33,745 nt of DNA from contig CAJTXY010000015.1 of assembly GCA_910583685.1 (NCBI GenBank), positions 1 to 33,745 on the forward strand, given 5' to 3'. The stretch comes from an uncultured Bacilli bacterium (GTDB taxonomy: Bacteria > Bacillota_I > Bacilli_A > RF39 > UBA660). This document shows positions 24,280 to 33,019 of the stretch, in pieces. Below the pieces are notes generated by a model that had not been told where the DNA came from, searched no databases, and saw nothing but the letters and a program-made list of their open reading frames with translations. Numbering within the stretch: the first letter of the stretch is position 1; the number at the start of each line of letters is the position of its first letter. A program made the translations under genes and the position numbers.

Positions 24280-26031
24280 TCAATCCATCGCCCTCTTGAA
24301 CATTTTTTCTAAATCATACTTTGTATAAGTAATAATCGTTGGTCTTCCATGAGGACACGTAAATGGATTTTCACAAGCCCTAAGTGTATCAAGTAAATAT
24401 TCCATCTCTTCCATATTGATATAATCATTTGCCTTAATAGACATTCGACACGCAAGAGTAATCGCAGTCTTCTCAATAAACTTCTCTTTGGAAAACTCTT
24501 CTTTTGTAGCAACAAGTTCTAAAATTTTCATAAGAGATGCTTTTTCATACCCTTCTTTAAACCAAGTGGGATGTTCTCTGACAATAAAAGTATTAGAACC
24601 AAACTCTTCCAGTTTAATACCAAAACTAGCAAAAAGATCCATATGTTCTCTTGCAATAATATATTCATTAGGTGCCATATCAATAGAAATCGGAATAAGC
24701 GGTGCAATCACTTCTCTTGTCTCTTCACGCATCGCTTTCAAATACTTTTCATAGTTAATTCTCTCTGCGGCAGCGTGCTGATCGATAATAAACATACCAT
24801 CCTCATTTTCAGCAACAATATAAGTCATATGCACAATTCCTTTAGGAACCATTTTCTTAATACGTGGTTTCTCTTCTTCTAAAGTATCATAAGAGGCCAT
24901 ATCTTCTGCTACTGTCTGTAAATCTAGTACCACTTCTTCATAAGCAACCTCAGGAACCTCTATTTCCTCTTTATAAAAAGCATTCACAAGAGGCTTGGAA
25001 ACTTCACGAACCGCACTAGCAGTACGAACGGATGCTTTTGGAATCAAAAGTAGTTGCCTCAACCGCTTTCGAATCATCTCGTTAATTAAATTCTTCAACT
25101 CTTCCATCTTAGAAAACTTAATGTCCATCTTTGTTGGATGAATATTGATATCAATTAAAATAGGATCTACAAAAATATTAAGTACTATAATGGGAAACTT
25201 ATCCTTTGGAATATAAGTATGATAGGCCTCCACAATCATTTTATTCAACTCATTATTACGAATCACCCGATTATTAACAAGAGTAGTAATAGCATTCCGA
25301 TTCGACTTATAAACTTCAGGATAAGAAATATAACCACTAATAGCATAATCATCATTCTCTGCTTCTACTTCAACCATCTTTTTTGCAATATCAGCCCCAT
25401 AGATTTGATAAACCACTTTCAGTAAATCAGAAGACCCATCTGTTTCTAGCAAAACCTTTTCGTTATTAATAAGCCTAAACTTAATATCAGGGTAAGATAG
25501 AGCCATCTTATTAAGATACTCCACAATATTGGCCAGTTCTGTATATAAGTTTTTCAAATATTTAAGCCGTACAGGAGTATTGTAAAATAAATCAGAGACC
25601 GTAATAGTAGTACCTTTTTGTAAATCACTACGTTCTATCTTCTCTATTTTACCTCCATCAATTTCAACAACTGTTCCCTTAATCCCATCCGATGTTTTTA
25701 GGCGAATATGCGAAACAGAAGCAATAGAAGGTAAAGCCTCTCCACGAAACCCAAGGGATTCTATATTGAATAAGTCTTCCACGTCAAAAAGCTTACTAGT
25801 AGCGTGTCTGGAAAAAGCAAGAGTAGCATCCTCTTCATCCATTCCAATCCCATCATCAGACACAGTAATTTTTTTTACACCAGAATCCAGTAGTTCAACA
25901 ATAATTTCACTACTTCCTGCATCAATACTATTTTCTACCAACTCTTTGACAACATTCATTGTCTTCTCAACAACTTCTCCTGCCGCAATTTTATTAGCCA
26001 AAATTTCGCTCATTAGCTTTACTTTACTCAT
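24280..26031 (-). CDS. mutL: DNA mismatch repair protein MutL
   Basis: 583 residues. Links mismatch recognition by MutS to strand incision. The GHKL ATPase domain carries LVENSIDAG, SDDGIGM, GFRGEAL (94-100) and the TTITVSDLFYNTPVRLKY-type segment. The C-terminal endonuclease domain has DQHAAAERINYE, ACRMSIKAND and CPHGRP, so it is a nicking-type MutL as in most Gram-positives without MutH. The start follows AGGAGG. It lies 13 bp after an orphan prepilin gene and before miaA; mutS is not in the window. Confidence 0.96.
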   Translation of the reverse strand: MSKVKLMSEILANKIAAGEVVEKTMNVVKELVENSIDAGSSEIIVELLDSGVKKITVSDDGIGMDEEDATLAFSRHATSKLFDVEDLFNIESLGFRGEALPSIASVSHIRLKTSDGIKGTVVEIDGGKIEKIERSDLQKGTTITVSDLFYNTPVRLKYLKNLYTELANIVEYLNKMALSYPDIKFRLINNEKVLLETDGSSDLLKVVYQIYGADIAKKMVEVEAENDDYAISGYISYPEVYKSNRNAITTLVNNRVIRNNELNKMIVEAYHTYIPKDKFPIIVLNIFVDPILIDINIHPTKMDIKFSKMEELKNLINEMIRKRLRQLLLIPKASVRTASAVREVSKPLVNAFYKEEIEVPEVAYEEVVLDLQTVAEDMASYDTLEEEKPRIKKMVPKGIVHMTYIVAENEDGMFIIDQHAAAERINYEKYLKAMREETREVIAPLIPISIDMAPNEYIIAREHMDLFASFGIKLEEFGSNTFIVREHPTWFKEGYEKASLMKILELVATKEEFSKEKFIEKTAITLACRMSIKANDYINMEEMEYLLDTLRACENPFTCPHGRPTIITYTKYDLEKMFKRAMD

Positions 26032-26044
26032 ACTACTTTTCCTC

Positions 26045-26455
26045 CTAGCAGCCTCTACTCCTCATTTTAGAACAAATAACACAAATTCTATAATTTAGTG
26101 TCATATTAAAATCATCTGCACGGCCTGCTCTTGTAACCGTTACATAACTACTAGTCAAATTACAATTTTTTCCACTCTTATCTGGATCTTCCAAATTAGT
26201 TAAATACCCTTCCGCCATTAAGGTTTGAGCATTTACTTTCTTATTAGCACCAATCGCAGGAACTTCTGCAGAATGATCAATAAAATAATTATCTAAGGCA
26301 GTTTTCATATTTTTCTCTAAAATCTCAAAGTCCTGTCTCTTAGCCTTATTCAGATATTGGGTAACCCCTCCAATAGCAACTGCAGATAAAATCCCAATAA
26401 TTGTAATAACAGCCATTAATTCTACAATAGTAAATCCCTTTTTATTTTTTCTCAT
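26045..26455 (-). CDS. type IV prepilin-like protein
   Basis: 136 residues. A classical class III signal: KNKKG followed by FTIVELMAVITIIGILSAVA with Glu at mature position 5 and a hydrophobic helix of about 20 residues. A prepilin peptidase would cut after Gly7. The globular part (helix then beta, about 35-136) has cysteines in GKNCNL and near the C-terminus (CVICSKMRSRGC). It resembles major or minor pilins or competence pseudopilins. No assembly ATPase, platform protein or peptidase is nearby. It is embedded between uvrC (27 bp) and mutL (13 bp), apparently in their transcript. The start follows AGAGGG. Confidence 0.88.
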   Translation of the reverse strand: MRKNKKGFTIVELMAVITIIGILSAVAIGGVTQYLNKAKRQDFEILEKNMKTALDNYFIDHSAEVPAIGANKKVNAQTLMAEGYLTNLEDPDKSGKNCNLTSSYVTVTRAGRADDFNMTLNYRICVICSKMRSRGC

Positions 26456-26482
26456 TTTAGCCCTCTTTTCTTCTAAATTATA

Positions 26483-28246
26483 CTATAAATCTTTTAAATA
26501 CTGATATAAGTTTTTTGCAACATCCATCGAGACTACTTCTGAAAGCTCCTCCAAACTTGCTTCTCGCATCCTTTTCAAAGAAGAAAACCTCTTTAAAAGC
26601 TCCTTCTTTCGTACCTCACCAATTCCTGGTACAACATCAAGCAATGAGGAAAGTGCTCCTTTAGCCTTTATATTTCGATGATAACTGATGGCATAACGAT
26701 GCACCTCATCCTGAATCCTACTTAAAAACAAGAACAAATTACTAGTTGATTTTACCGGTAAAACATTTCCATTTTGATCAATAATACTATTTGTCTTATG
26801 CTTTTTATTCTTAGCAAGACCAATAATAGGAATCGAAAGTCCTAGAGAAGTAACAATCTCTTTCGCAACAGAAATTTGATGATATCCTCCATCCATTACA
26901 ATCAAATCAGGAACAGGCAAATTCTCCATTAAAACTTTATAATACCTACGATATAAAACTTCTCGCATAGCTCCTAAATCATCTTTGACATCTGTAGAAA
27001 TTTTAAACTTACGGTATTCATCTTTTAATGGCAAGAAATCATCATAAACCACCATTCCACCTACATAAAAGGTTCCAAAAAGATGTGAATTATCAAAAGA
27101 TTCCATTCGTGATACTCTCTCCAAATTTAAAAGTTGTTTTAATTCTTCTATTGCCTCTAATCTCAAAGTATCATTCTTTTTCAAAACTTCCTCTTCCTCT
27201 AACAACTTCTCTTTTGCATTCTCTCGTGCCAAACTCAATAGGTTAGCAAGCTTGCCACGGTATGGAGTATAAACCTTAATTTGTAAATACTCGCTTAAAA
27301 GTGCACTATCTATCACATCAGGCACCAGCAATTCTTTTGGTAAAAGACCCTTCTTATCATAAAAGGTAAGAATATATTGAGTTAACTGTTCAGAAACATC
27401 TAAATCACTACTGATAATCTCTTTATCTCTTCCAACAAGCAATCCCTCCCTCACAAAAAATATTTGAATAGACAAATAGTTTTGATCTTGATAATAGTTG
27501 ATTAAGTCAAAGTTATAATTGTGATTTAAATCAATTTTTTGCTTCCGCAAAGTAATATCAATGTCCTCAAGCATCATCTTAAGTTCATTAGCTCTCTCGT
27601 AATTCATAGCAGATGATGCTTCATACATTTCTTTCTCTATTTTCTTCTTAATAAAAGTACTATCACCCTTTAAAAAGGTAATAATCTCCCTTTTCATCTT
27701 CTCGATTACTGTCTCATCCACATCCTTCTTACAGTACCCAAGACACTCATGAATATGGTAATAAAGGCATAAATCTTTTTTTAAATGTTCACATTTTCTA
27801 AGCGGGTAAAGACGATTGATCATATTCACCGTTTTTCTAGCAGCGGTAACATTAGGATAGGGACCATATAAATAATTCAAATTTTTCTTTCGCTTCACAT
27901 TTCGAACCACGCGAAGTCTAGGAAATTTTTCCTTCGTAAACTCAATGTAAGGATAAGTCTTATCATCTTTCAATAAAATATTATATTTAGGATCATATTT
28001 CTTAATAAGTGTAATTTCAAGAATTAAAGATTCCAGTTCTGAAGAGGTCACAATATACTCAAAATCATCGATATCTTCCACCAGCATTCTAGTCTTCCCT
28101 GTAACGGTTCCTGTAAAATAACTTTTAAGTCTATTTTTTAAATTCTTCGCTTTTCCAACATAAATAACAACACCATCTTTATTTTTCATCTGATAACTAC
28201 CCGGTTTTGTTGGTACTAAAGAAAGCTTTTGTCTAAAATCCTTCAT
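26483..28246 (-). CDS. uvrC: excinuclease ABC subunit C
   Basis: 587 residues. Makes both incisions around a DNA lesion with UvrA/UvrB. The N-terminal GIY-YIG nuclease domain (GSYQMKNKDGVVIYVGKAKNLKNRL), a cysteine cluster (CEHLKKDLCLYYHIHECLGYC), the UvrB-contact UVR motif (EMYEASSAMNYERANELKMML), the RNase H-like endonuclease part (ESFDNSHLFGT, DLIVMDGG) and the C-terminal helix-hairpin-helix (VVPGIGEVRKKELLKRF) are all present. The start follows AAAGGATGAG. First gene of a probable uvrC-prepilin-mutL-miaA transcript. Confidence 0.96.
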   Translation of the reverse strand: MKDFRQKLSLVPTKPGSYQMKNKDGVVIYVGKAKNLKNRLKSYFTGTVTGKTRMLVEDIDDFEYIVTSSELESLILEITLIKKYDPKYNILLKDDKTYPYIEFTKEKFPRLRVVRNVKRKKNLNYLYGPYPNVTAARKTVNMINRLYPLRKCEHLKKDLCLYYHIHECLGYCKKDVDETVIEKMKREIITFLKGDSTFIKKKIEKEMYEASSAMNYERANELKMMLEDIDITLRKQKIDLNHNYNFDLINYYQDQNYLSIQIFFVREGLLVGRDKEIISSDLDVSEQLTQYILTFYDKKGLLPKELLVPDVIDSALLSEYLQIKVYTPYRGKLANLLSLARENAKEKLLEEEEVLKKNDTLRLEAIEELKQLLNLERVSRMESFDNSHLFGTFYVGGMVVYDDFLPLKDEYRKFKISTDVKDDLGAMREVLYRRYYKVLMENLPVPDLIVMDGGYHQISVAKEIVTSLGLSIPIIGLAKNKKHKTNSIIDQNGNVLPVKSTSNLFLFLSRIQDEVHRYAISYHRNIKAKGALSSLLDVVPGIGEVRKKELLKRFSSLKRMREASLEELSEVVSMDVAKNLYQYLKDL

Positions 28247-28272
28247 TGAATCTCATCCTTTTCTATACCATT

Positions 28273-28301
28273 AGTTTACCACAAAGCAAACAAATTCTAA
28301 A
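28273..28301 (-). promoter_or_regulatory. promoter of uvrC-prepilin-mutL-miaA
   Basis: Minus strand: TTTAGA (28301-28296), a 17-bp spacer and TAAACT (28278-28273), preceded by TGG (extended -10). It lies directly after the terminator of the upstream gene. Confidence 0.6.
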
Positions 28302-28329
28302 GAAAAAGAAGATAATTTTACTTATCTTC
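28302..28329 (-). terminator. terminator of the GVRP-family gene
   Basis: Minus strand: perfect 8-bp stem GAAGATAA (28329-28322) with TTATCTTC (28315-28308), a 6-nt loop and then TTTTT. The stem overlaps the last codons of the gene. Confidence 0.7.
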
Positions 28330-29319
28330 CATAATTTTTTTATTTCTAAATCCCATATTTCTCTGAAATCCACTATGTAAGAATCTATCTTTTTTTTGAT
28401 AAGAGAATCTATCTTTTTTGAGACAATCAGTATGAAAAAAGTCCTGACCAACTACAAAGTTCATTTTACTACTAAGTAGTGGCCTCTGATCCTCTCGTCC
28501 CATATTATCTCTTTCTAAGAGCCACGCGATATCAGAAGGCACTAATTCTTGTAAGAAGGTATTTTCTAAAAACATTTTCAAAGTAGACATCTCATAACAG
28601 TTACTAGTAGAATCAAACATCATCGGAAATAAAACTTTCTTTGATAAAAAGCGATTTCCCTCTAAAAAGCCTTCAATTCCACTCACTTCGCCCCATACTC
28701 TTTCTTGATCATAAATAGGTGTACCATCGGAAAGTATTTCTTTCCCACTTAGACCAGAAGATCCCCGTAAAGAAACAGGAAACGGTACAACCTTTCTCCC
28801 GTCATAAAAATATTCTCGTCTTTCATTTAATATAGCGTTTTTCCCACTAGGCAGTGTATAAACCTTTCCTGTTGGAATCAATTTCCCTTTTTTCTCTGCC
28901 CTATTTAATGCATAAATATCATTGGAATTCGTTATAATTTTAGTAACGTATTCTAACCGGTCAGCAACAACACATCCTGATTTAAGTTCTAGTTTAGTTG
29001 TAAAAAGTTCAGAAAACGAAGAAAAAGAAAATATAGGACGTACTCCGATCATCTCGTGGGCAAAACAGTGATAATCCATCTCTGAATTAATATAAGAGGC
29101 ATACACTTGTCCAGGATTAGAATAAGCATCTCGAAGCCAATACCAAGTTGCTCTATCTGCATAAGAAGATCCATCTCTAGTAAAAAGCCAATCCAAATGA
29201 GAAAGCCCTAGACTAGTTCCTACATCAGTAGAAGAGGCACTTCTCCCATACTTTTCTAAACACTTTAATTGACCCTCTCCTCTCACCTGATCATACGTTA
29301 ACAAATTTACTTCTATCAT
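28318..29319 (-). CDS. GVRP-family conserved protein (DUF6273/formylglycine-enzyme-like fold suspected)
   Basis: 333 residues, no signal peptide. The N-terminal pattern (VNLLTYDQV...LEKYGRSASSTDVGTSLG), then a Trp-rich ATWYWLRDAY and, after a variable stretch, EMIGVRPIFSF, belongs to a family I have seen in many uncultured Firmicutes, where paralogues differ mainly between the Trp segment and GVRP. The same WxL...VRP layout ends both repeats of the 7139-9133 surface protein. A second half (about 130-300) holds a DGTPIYDQERVWGEVSGIEGFLE segment. The C-terminus carries an 8-residue near-duplication (KKDRFSYQ / KKDRFLHS). The start follows AAGGTGG. A TAGACT-N18-TAAAAT promoter (29338-29367) is plausible. 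Function unknown. Confidence 0.7.
   Translation of the reverse strand: MIEVNLLTYDQVRGEGQLKCLEKYGRSASSTDVGTSLGLSHLDWLFTRDGSSYADRATWYWLRDAYSNPGQVYASYINSEMDYHCFAHEMIGVRPIFSFSSFSELFTTKLELKSGCVVADRLEYVTKIITNSNDIYALNRAEKKGKLIPTGKVYTLPSGKNAILNERREYFYDGRKVVPFPVSLRGSSGLSGKEILSDGTPIYDQERVWGEVSGIEGFLEGNRFLSKKVLFPMMFDSTSNCYEMSTLKMFLENTFLQELVPSDIAWLLERDNMGREDQRPLLSSKMNFVVGQDFFHTDCLKKDRFSYQKKDRFLHSGFQRNMGFRNKKIMEDK
28381..28428. repeat. 24-bp tandem near-duplication in the 3' end of the GVRP-family gene
   Basis: GAATCTATCTTTTTT occurs at 28381-28395 and again at 28405-28419, a period of 24 bp. It is in frame and encodes the doubled KKDRF segment, consistent with a recent slippage duplication. Confidence 0.7.
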
Positions 29320-29353
29320 TTATACCACCTTAATATGATTTTATCATAAATAG

Positions 29354-29389
29354 AAAAAAGAAGTCTACATATATTTTTCCATAGACTTC
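29354..29389 (-). terminator. terminator of the sirA-yneF transcript
   Basis: Minus strand: GAAGTCTA (29389-29382) pairs with TAGACTTC (29367-29360), followed by a run of TTTTTT. The yneF stop codon is inside the loop. Confidence 0.6.
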
Positions 29390-29577
29390 ATCATTTGGTT
29401 AATTTGTTTTTCATTTGGTTTTCTTCCCATTTGCATCATCAATGCTTTAATCATCTCTCTATTAATAGGTGGATTCTTTTTTAAATACTTTTTCATAAAG
29501 TATCTTGCACCAAAAAAACCAATTACAAGTCCAATAATAAGACCTACTAATACTTGCAAAATATCTTGTAACATCAT
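29365..29577 (-). CDS. yneF: YneF family (UPF0154) small membrane protein
   Basis: 70 residues. One N-terminal helix (about 6-25), then the family signature ARYFMKKYLKKNPPINREMIKALMMQMGRKPNEKQINQMMKSM, which identifies UPF0154/YneF. Function is unknown in Bacillus as well. The start at 29577 follows AAGGAG. It lies after sirA with 30 bp between, the same order as B. subtilis tkt-yneE(sirA)-yneF. Confidence 0.93.
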   Translation of the reverse strand: MMLQDILQVLVGLIIGLVIGFFGARYFMKKYLKKNPPINREMIKALMMQMGRKPNEKQINQMMKSMEKYM

Positions 29578-29607
29578 CTCATCTCCTTGATTATATTCTA
29601 CTAGAAA

Positions 29608-30042
29608 TTATATTTTTACACAAGTATTTTTGATATCATCAACAAAAAAGTAATCTTGTAAAGTAAAATCACAAACAAAGAAATCATTACTAATAGAAGA
29701 TAGTGTTTTAAAAAAGGAACTACTCTCTTGTTCTGCTTCTATTTTAATATATGAATATCTCACTTCCAATATACTAATTTCATCTTTATACAAGTTATTA
29801 ATACGATGCTTATCACCACGTTTACTGTAGGGAATATCTTGATGCATTTTAATAAATAACAAATTATCTATTTTCTCTTTTTCGACTTTTTCGGTTAATT
29901 GGCAAAAAAGATGAAGCCCATAATCAAAATCATCTTTTTCTAAATAATAAAGCCGTCTTAGTATTTCATAAAGAGCAGATTCCCTTCCCTGATACAATAC
30001 TTTAAATTCCTTTTTCATTAAAAAAACATAAAAAGTCCTCAT
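29608..30042 (-). CDS. sirA: sporulation inhibitor of replication SirA
   Basis: 144 residues (Bacillus SirA has 148). SirA binds domain I of DnaA and stops new replication rounds at the onset of sporulation. The N-terminus RTFYVFLMKKEFKVLYQGRESALYEIL matches the diagnostic YYTYLIKEEF...YFGRES pattern of the family; the remaining half is more divergent. The start is ATG at 30042 after GGGTGA; the GTG at 30051 is within that site. The tkt-sirA-yneF gene order as in Bacillus strongly supports the call. Two Spo0A-box-like sites precede it, as expected for a gene switched on by Spo0A. Confidence 0.85.
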   Translation of the reverse strand: MRTFYVFLMKKEFKVLYQGRESALYEILRRLYYLEKDDFDYGLHLFCQLTEKVEKEKIDNLLFIKMHQDIPYSKRGDKHRINNLYKDEISILEVRYSYIKIEAEQESSSFFKTLSSISNDFFVCDFTLQDYFFVDDIKNTCVKI

Positions 30043-30086
30043 ATAATTCACCCACTAATAGCATACTATGGGAAAGAAACTTTTTA

Positions 30087-30103
30087 TGTCGAACAGTGTC
30101 GAT
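30087..30103. promoter_or_regulatory. two tandem Spo0A-box-like sites upstream of sirA
   Basis: TGTCGAA (30087-30093) and TGTCGAT (30097-30103) on the plus strand, with a 10-bp period (one helical turn), 45 bp upstream of the sirA start. The 0A-box core is TGTCGAA. On the minus strand TCGACA (30092-30087) could serve as a poor -35 with TAGTAT 18 bp downstream as -10. Single TGTCGAA matches occur elsewhere in coding sequence by chance; the pair and its position give it weight. Confidence 0.55.
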
Positions 30104-30117
30104 TAAATCAATAAAGT

Positions 30118-32106
30118 TTATTTTAATAAATTTTCTATTTTCTCTTCTACAGTTTCCATATCGAAGCCATATTTATGATCCAACTCATCTACGCTTCCAG
30201 AATCCCCAAACTCATCCACTGATAAAATATATTTATCATTGAAAACTAATTTGTTCCAAGAATAAGAAGAAGCTTTTTCTATCACAATTTTTCGAATACC
30301 AACTGGTAAAATTTCTTCTTTATAATTATCATCCATCTTTAAAAATCTTTCGATATTAGGCATTGAGACTACACGAATATCAAATCCTTTACTATAAAGA
30401 CGATCTGCCACTTCTAAGGCAAGATGAACTTCTTCACCAGTAGCGATAATAATACCATCCAAGTTCAAGGTCTCACCTCGAACAATATAACCACCTTTAG
30501 GTACCTCGCTAATTTTTGTATTTTCTAAGATATTTACTTTATTACGAGATAATATAATGGCAGCAGGTCCCTCTACTTCTTCTAAAATCACTTTATAGCT
30601 ACCAATGATTTCATTAGCATCTGCTGGGCGAAATACTTCTAAATTAGGAGTTGCTCTCAGTCCAATTAACTGTTCAACAGGCTGATGAGTTGCCCCATCT
30701 TCTCCAACAGAAATAGAGTCGTGACTAAAGATATAAATAACACCTAAATTCATAAGAGCCGCAAGACGAATCGCTGGTTTCAAGTAATCAGAAAAAGAAA
30801 GGAAAGTAGATCCATATGATCGGTAGCCAACAAGGGCAAGACCATTTAAAATAGCACCCATTGCATGTTCTCTTACCCCAAAGTAAATGTTATCACCACT
30901 ATAATTTGATGCCGAAAAATCCCCACCTTTTTCTAAATAGTTATTACAGGCCCCAAATAAATCTGCAGATCCACCAAATAAACAGTTTGTATTTTTAGCA
31001 ATCGCATTTAAAGTTTTATGAGAAGACTCCCTTAAGCCTTCCTTTTTTCCATCTAAATACTTATAAGTAAAGTTAGAAATTTCTATTTTTCCTTTGTGAT
31101 GAAGAAAAAAGTCTAGCGCTTCTTTTTCATCCTCTTTTAAAGCAGAAACTGTCTTTTCAAAATTTTTATATAAATTTTTATTTCGGTTTTGAATCAATCT
31201 CTGAAAGTCTTCAATCGTATCAGAAGAAACAGCAAATGGAATATCACGAAGTCCCATCTTTTTCTTAATACCAGTAATATCTTTTCTCTCTAGTGGCTTT
31301 CCGTGAACTAAATTACTATTTTCACTCTTAGAAAATTTTCCAATTGTCGTTTTTATTTCAATAAGAGTTGGCCGATCACTCGTCTTTGCCTCTCTAATTG
31401 CTTTATCGATTAGGCTAATATCTTCACCATCATTGACAATGATGGTATTCCAACCGAATGCCTTAAAACGTTCCCCTACATTCTCCGTAAAACTAAGTGA
31501 CGTTTTTCCATCTAAAGAAATCTGATTAGAATCATAAAGTACAATTAACTTATTCAACTTCAAAGTTCCAGCCAAAGAGGCTGCTTCATAGGAAATACCC
31601 TCCATCAAATCTCCATCGCCACATAACACATAGGTATAAAAATCAATAAGTTCTCGACGACGCTTATGAAAGGTACTACGCAAATGAGCCTCTCCCATTG
31701 CAATACCAACTGCAGTAGCAATACCCTGTCCAAGGGGACCAGTAGTCATATCAACCCCTGGAGTTTTTAAATATTCAGGATGACCAGGAGTAATAGAGCC
31801 CAATTTACGGAACTTTTTTAAGTCTTCAATTTCAATATTAAATCCCGCCATATGCAGAGTACTGTATAAAAGTGCAGACCCATGACCAGCAGACATAATA
31901 AAACGATCTCTATTAAACCAGTCTGGATGCTCAATATCAAAACGTAAATGATGAGCATAAACAGTATAAATAATAGGAGCTGCACCTAATACAATACCAG
32001 GATGTCCACTTTGTGCTTCATCAATCATATCAATACCCAAAGCACGTATTTGGTTAACAATCTTTTTCTCATCAATTTCATTTTCTTCTTTTTTTATTGT
32101 TATCAT
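30118..32106 (-). CDS. tkt: transketolase
   Basis: 662 residues from the ATG at 32106. Thiamine-diphosphate enzyme of the pentose phosphate pathway, moving two-carbon units between sugar phosphates. Seen: SGHPGIVLGAAP, the TTGPLGQGIA loop, the ThDP/metal motif GDGDLMEGISYEA...YDSNQISLDG, GVREHAMGAILNG, and HDSISVGEDGATHQPVEQL of the pyrimidine domain. Full length and intact. The start follows AGGTGAAG; the GTG at 32112 is not used. The promoter lies inside the end of the upstream gene. Followed by sirA. Confidence 0.96.
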   Translation of the reverse strand: MITIKKEENEIDEKKIVNQIRALGIDMIDEAQSGHPGIVLGAAPIIYTVYAHHLRFDIEHPDWFNRDRFIMSAGHGSALLYSTLHMAGFNIEIEDLKKFRKLGSITPGHPEYLKTPGVDMTTGPLGQGIATAVGIAMGEAHLRSTFHKRRRELIDFYTYVLCGDGDLMEGISYEAASLAGTLKLNKLIVLYDSNQISLDGKTSLSFTENVGERFKAFGWNTIIVNDGEDISLIDKAIREAKTSDRPTLIEIKTTIGKFSKSENSNLVHGKPLERKDITGIKKKMGLRDIPFAVSSDTIEDFQRLIQNRNKNLYKNFEKTVSALKEDEKEALDFFLHHKGKIEISNFTYKYLDGKKEGLRESSHKTLNAIAKNTNCLFGGSADLFGACNNYLEKGGDFSASNYSGDNIYFGVREHAMGAILNGLALVGYRSYGSTFLSFSDYLKPAIRLAALMNLGVIYIFSHDSISVGEDGATHQPVEQLIGLRATPNLEVFRPADANEIIGSYKVILEEVEGPAAIILSRNKVNILENTKISEVPKGGYIVRGETLNLDGIIIATGEEVHLALEVADRLYSKGFDIRVVSMPNIERFLKMDDNYKEEILPVGIRKIVIEKASSYSWNKLVFNDKYILSVDEFGDSGSVDELDHKYGFDMETVEEKIENLLK

Positions 32107-32125
32107 ATACACTTCACCTATTCTT

Positions 32126-32154
32126 ATTATAGCCTATTTTTGGAAAAAACCCAA
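32126..32154 (-). promoter_or_regulatory. promoter of tkt
   Basis: Minus strand: TTGGGT (32154-32149), a 17-bp spacer and a perfect TATAAT (32131-32126). It overlaps the 3' end of the EEP-family gene, giving a very short leader before AGGTGAAG. Confidence 0.55.
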
Positions 32155-32892
32155 GTGTAATTTTAAAATGATAGGATAATGATCACTAAAGTCTTGTAAG
32201 TATGCATCTTTTACTAAAATAATTTCTTCAACCTGAAAACAATCAGATAAAAATATATGATCAATAGCATAATTACTTTTAGCATTTTTATAAGTCTTTT
32301 CATAAATCCCAATATGAGATATATTTAACTTCTTCAACTCTTCTATGAAAATCAAAAAATCATCATTTTTAATGGTCATATTAAAGTCTCCCATCAAAAT
32401 AACAGGCGTCCTTATTTGCCTAATCTGTTGCAAAAGAAAATGTAGCTGTTTCACTTTCGTTTTATTTTTCAGGCAATCTAGATGAGTATTCAAAATAGTA
32501 ACAGGCCCTATTTTATCAATTTCAACTACCATTATAGTAACGATTCTTGGAACATAAGAGGAAAGAAAGGGCAATACCTTCGTCTTTTTATGAAGCACTC
32601 TCTTTCTAGTAATAATGGGAACACTTTCGTTAAATGTTTGAAGAAATGGTATGCTATTGGTCAATAGATTTTGAGGATATCTACTTTTCCCATAGCACCA
32701 ATATTTAGAGTCAAGAAATTTCTGCATTCTATTAAAATATCTAGGATTTACTTCCTGCAGGCCAACAATATCAAGATCATATTTTTCCAATAAGTCAAAA
32801 AGCATCTTAACGTAATCCTTGCCCTCATATAATCCATCATAGTTTTTGATCTTATATTTATTTTGAATATTAATAGTCGCAATATGAAGCAT
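32134..32892 (-). CDS. endonuclease/exonuclease/phosphatase (EEP) family hydrolase
   Basis: 252 residues, no signal peptide. The EEP fold motifs are all present in order: N8 region (TINIQN), the catalytic-metal glutamate in GLQEVN, NTHLD, GDFNMT, the YAIDHIF histidine region and SDHYPI at the C-terminus. It is therefore probably an active Mg-dependent phosphodiesterase or nuclease. Candidate substrates (abasic DNA, phosphoinositides, sphingomyelin) cannot be told apart; the small size and lack of export signal favour an intracellular nuclease or phosphatase. The start follows GGAAGGTGATAAG. It has its own promoter, and tkt starts 27 bp after it. Confidence 0.85.
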   Translation of the reverse strand: MLHIATINIQNKYKIKNYDGLYEGKDYVKMLFDLLEKYDLDIVGLQEVNPRYFNRMQKFLDSKYWCYGKSRYPQNLLTNSIPFLQTFNESVPIITRKRVLHKKTKVLPFLSSYVPRIVTIMVVEIDKIGPVTILNTHLDCLKNKTKVKQLHFLLQQIRQIRTPVILMGDFNMTIKNDDFLIFIEELKKLNISHIGIYEKTYKNAKSNYAIDHIFLSDCFQVEEIILVKDAYLQDFSDHYPIILKLHLGFFQK

Positions 32893-32909
32893 CTTATCAC
32901 CTTCCCTTC

Positions 32910-32939
32910 ATTATATGATACATAATCTCTATCTATCAG
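32910..32939 (-). promoter_or_regulatory. promoter of the EEP-family gene
   Basis: Minus strand: CTGATA (32939-32934), an 18-bp spacer and TATAAT (32915-32910), 18 bp before the start codon. Confidence 0.5.
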
Positions 32940-33019
32940 TATCTTATTTTATCGTTTCATACTAGCACATAATTATTATACAGTCAAGAAAAGAAGAAGA
33001 TCGTTCTAACATACACTTT

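Noticed and set aside
28263..28451. Second minus-strand frame overlapping the end of the GVRP-family gene
   Set aside because: Low-complexity Lys/Ile frame in the wrong phase of a recognisable gene, with no ribosome-binding site.
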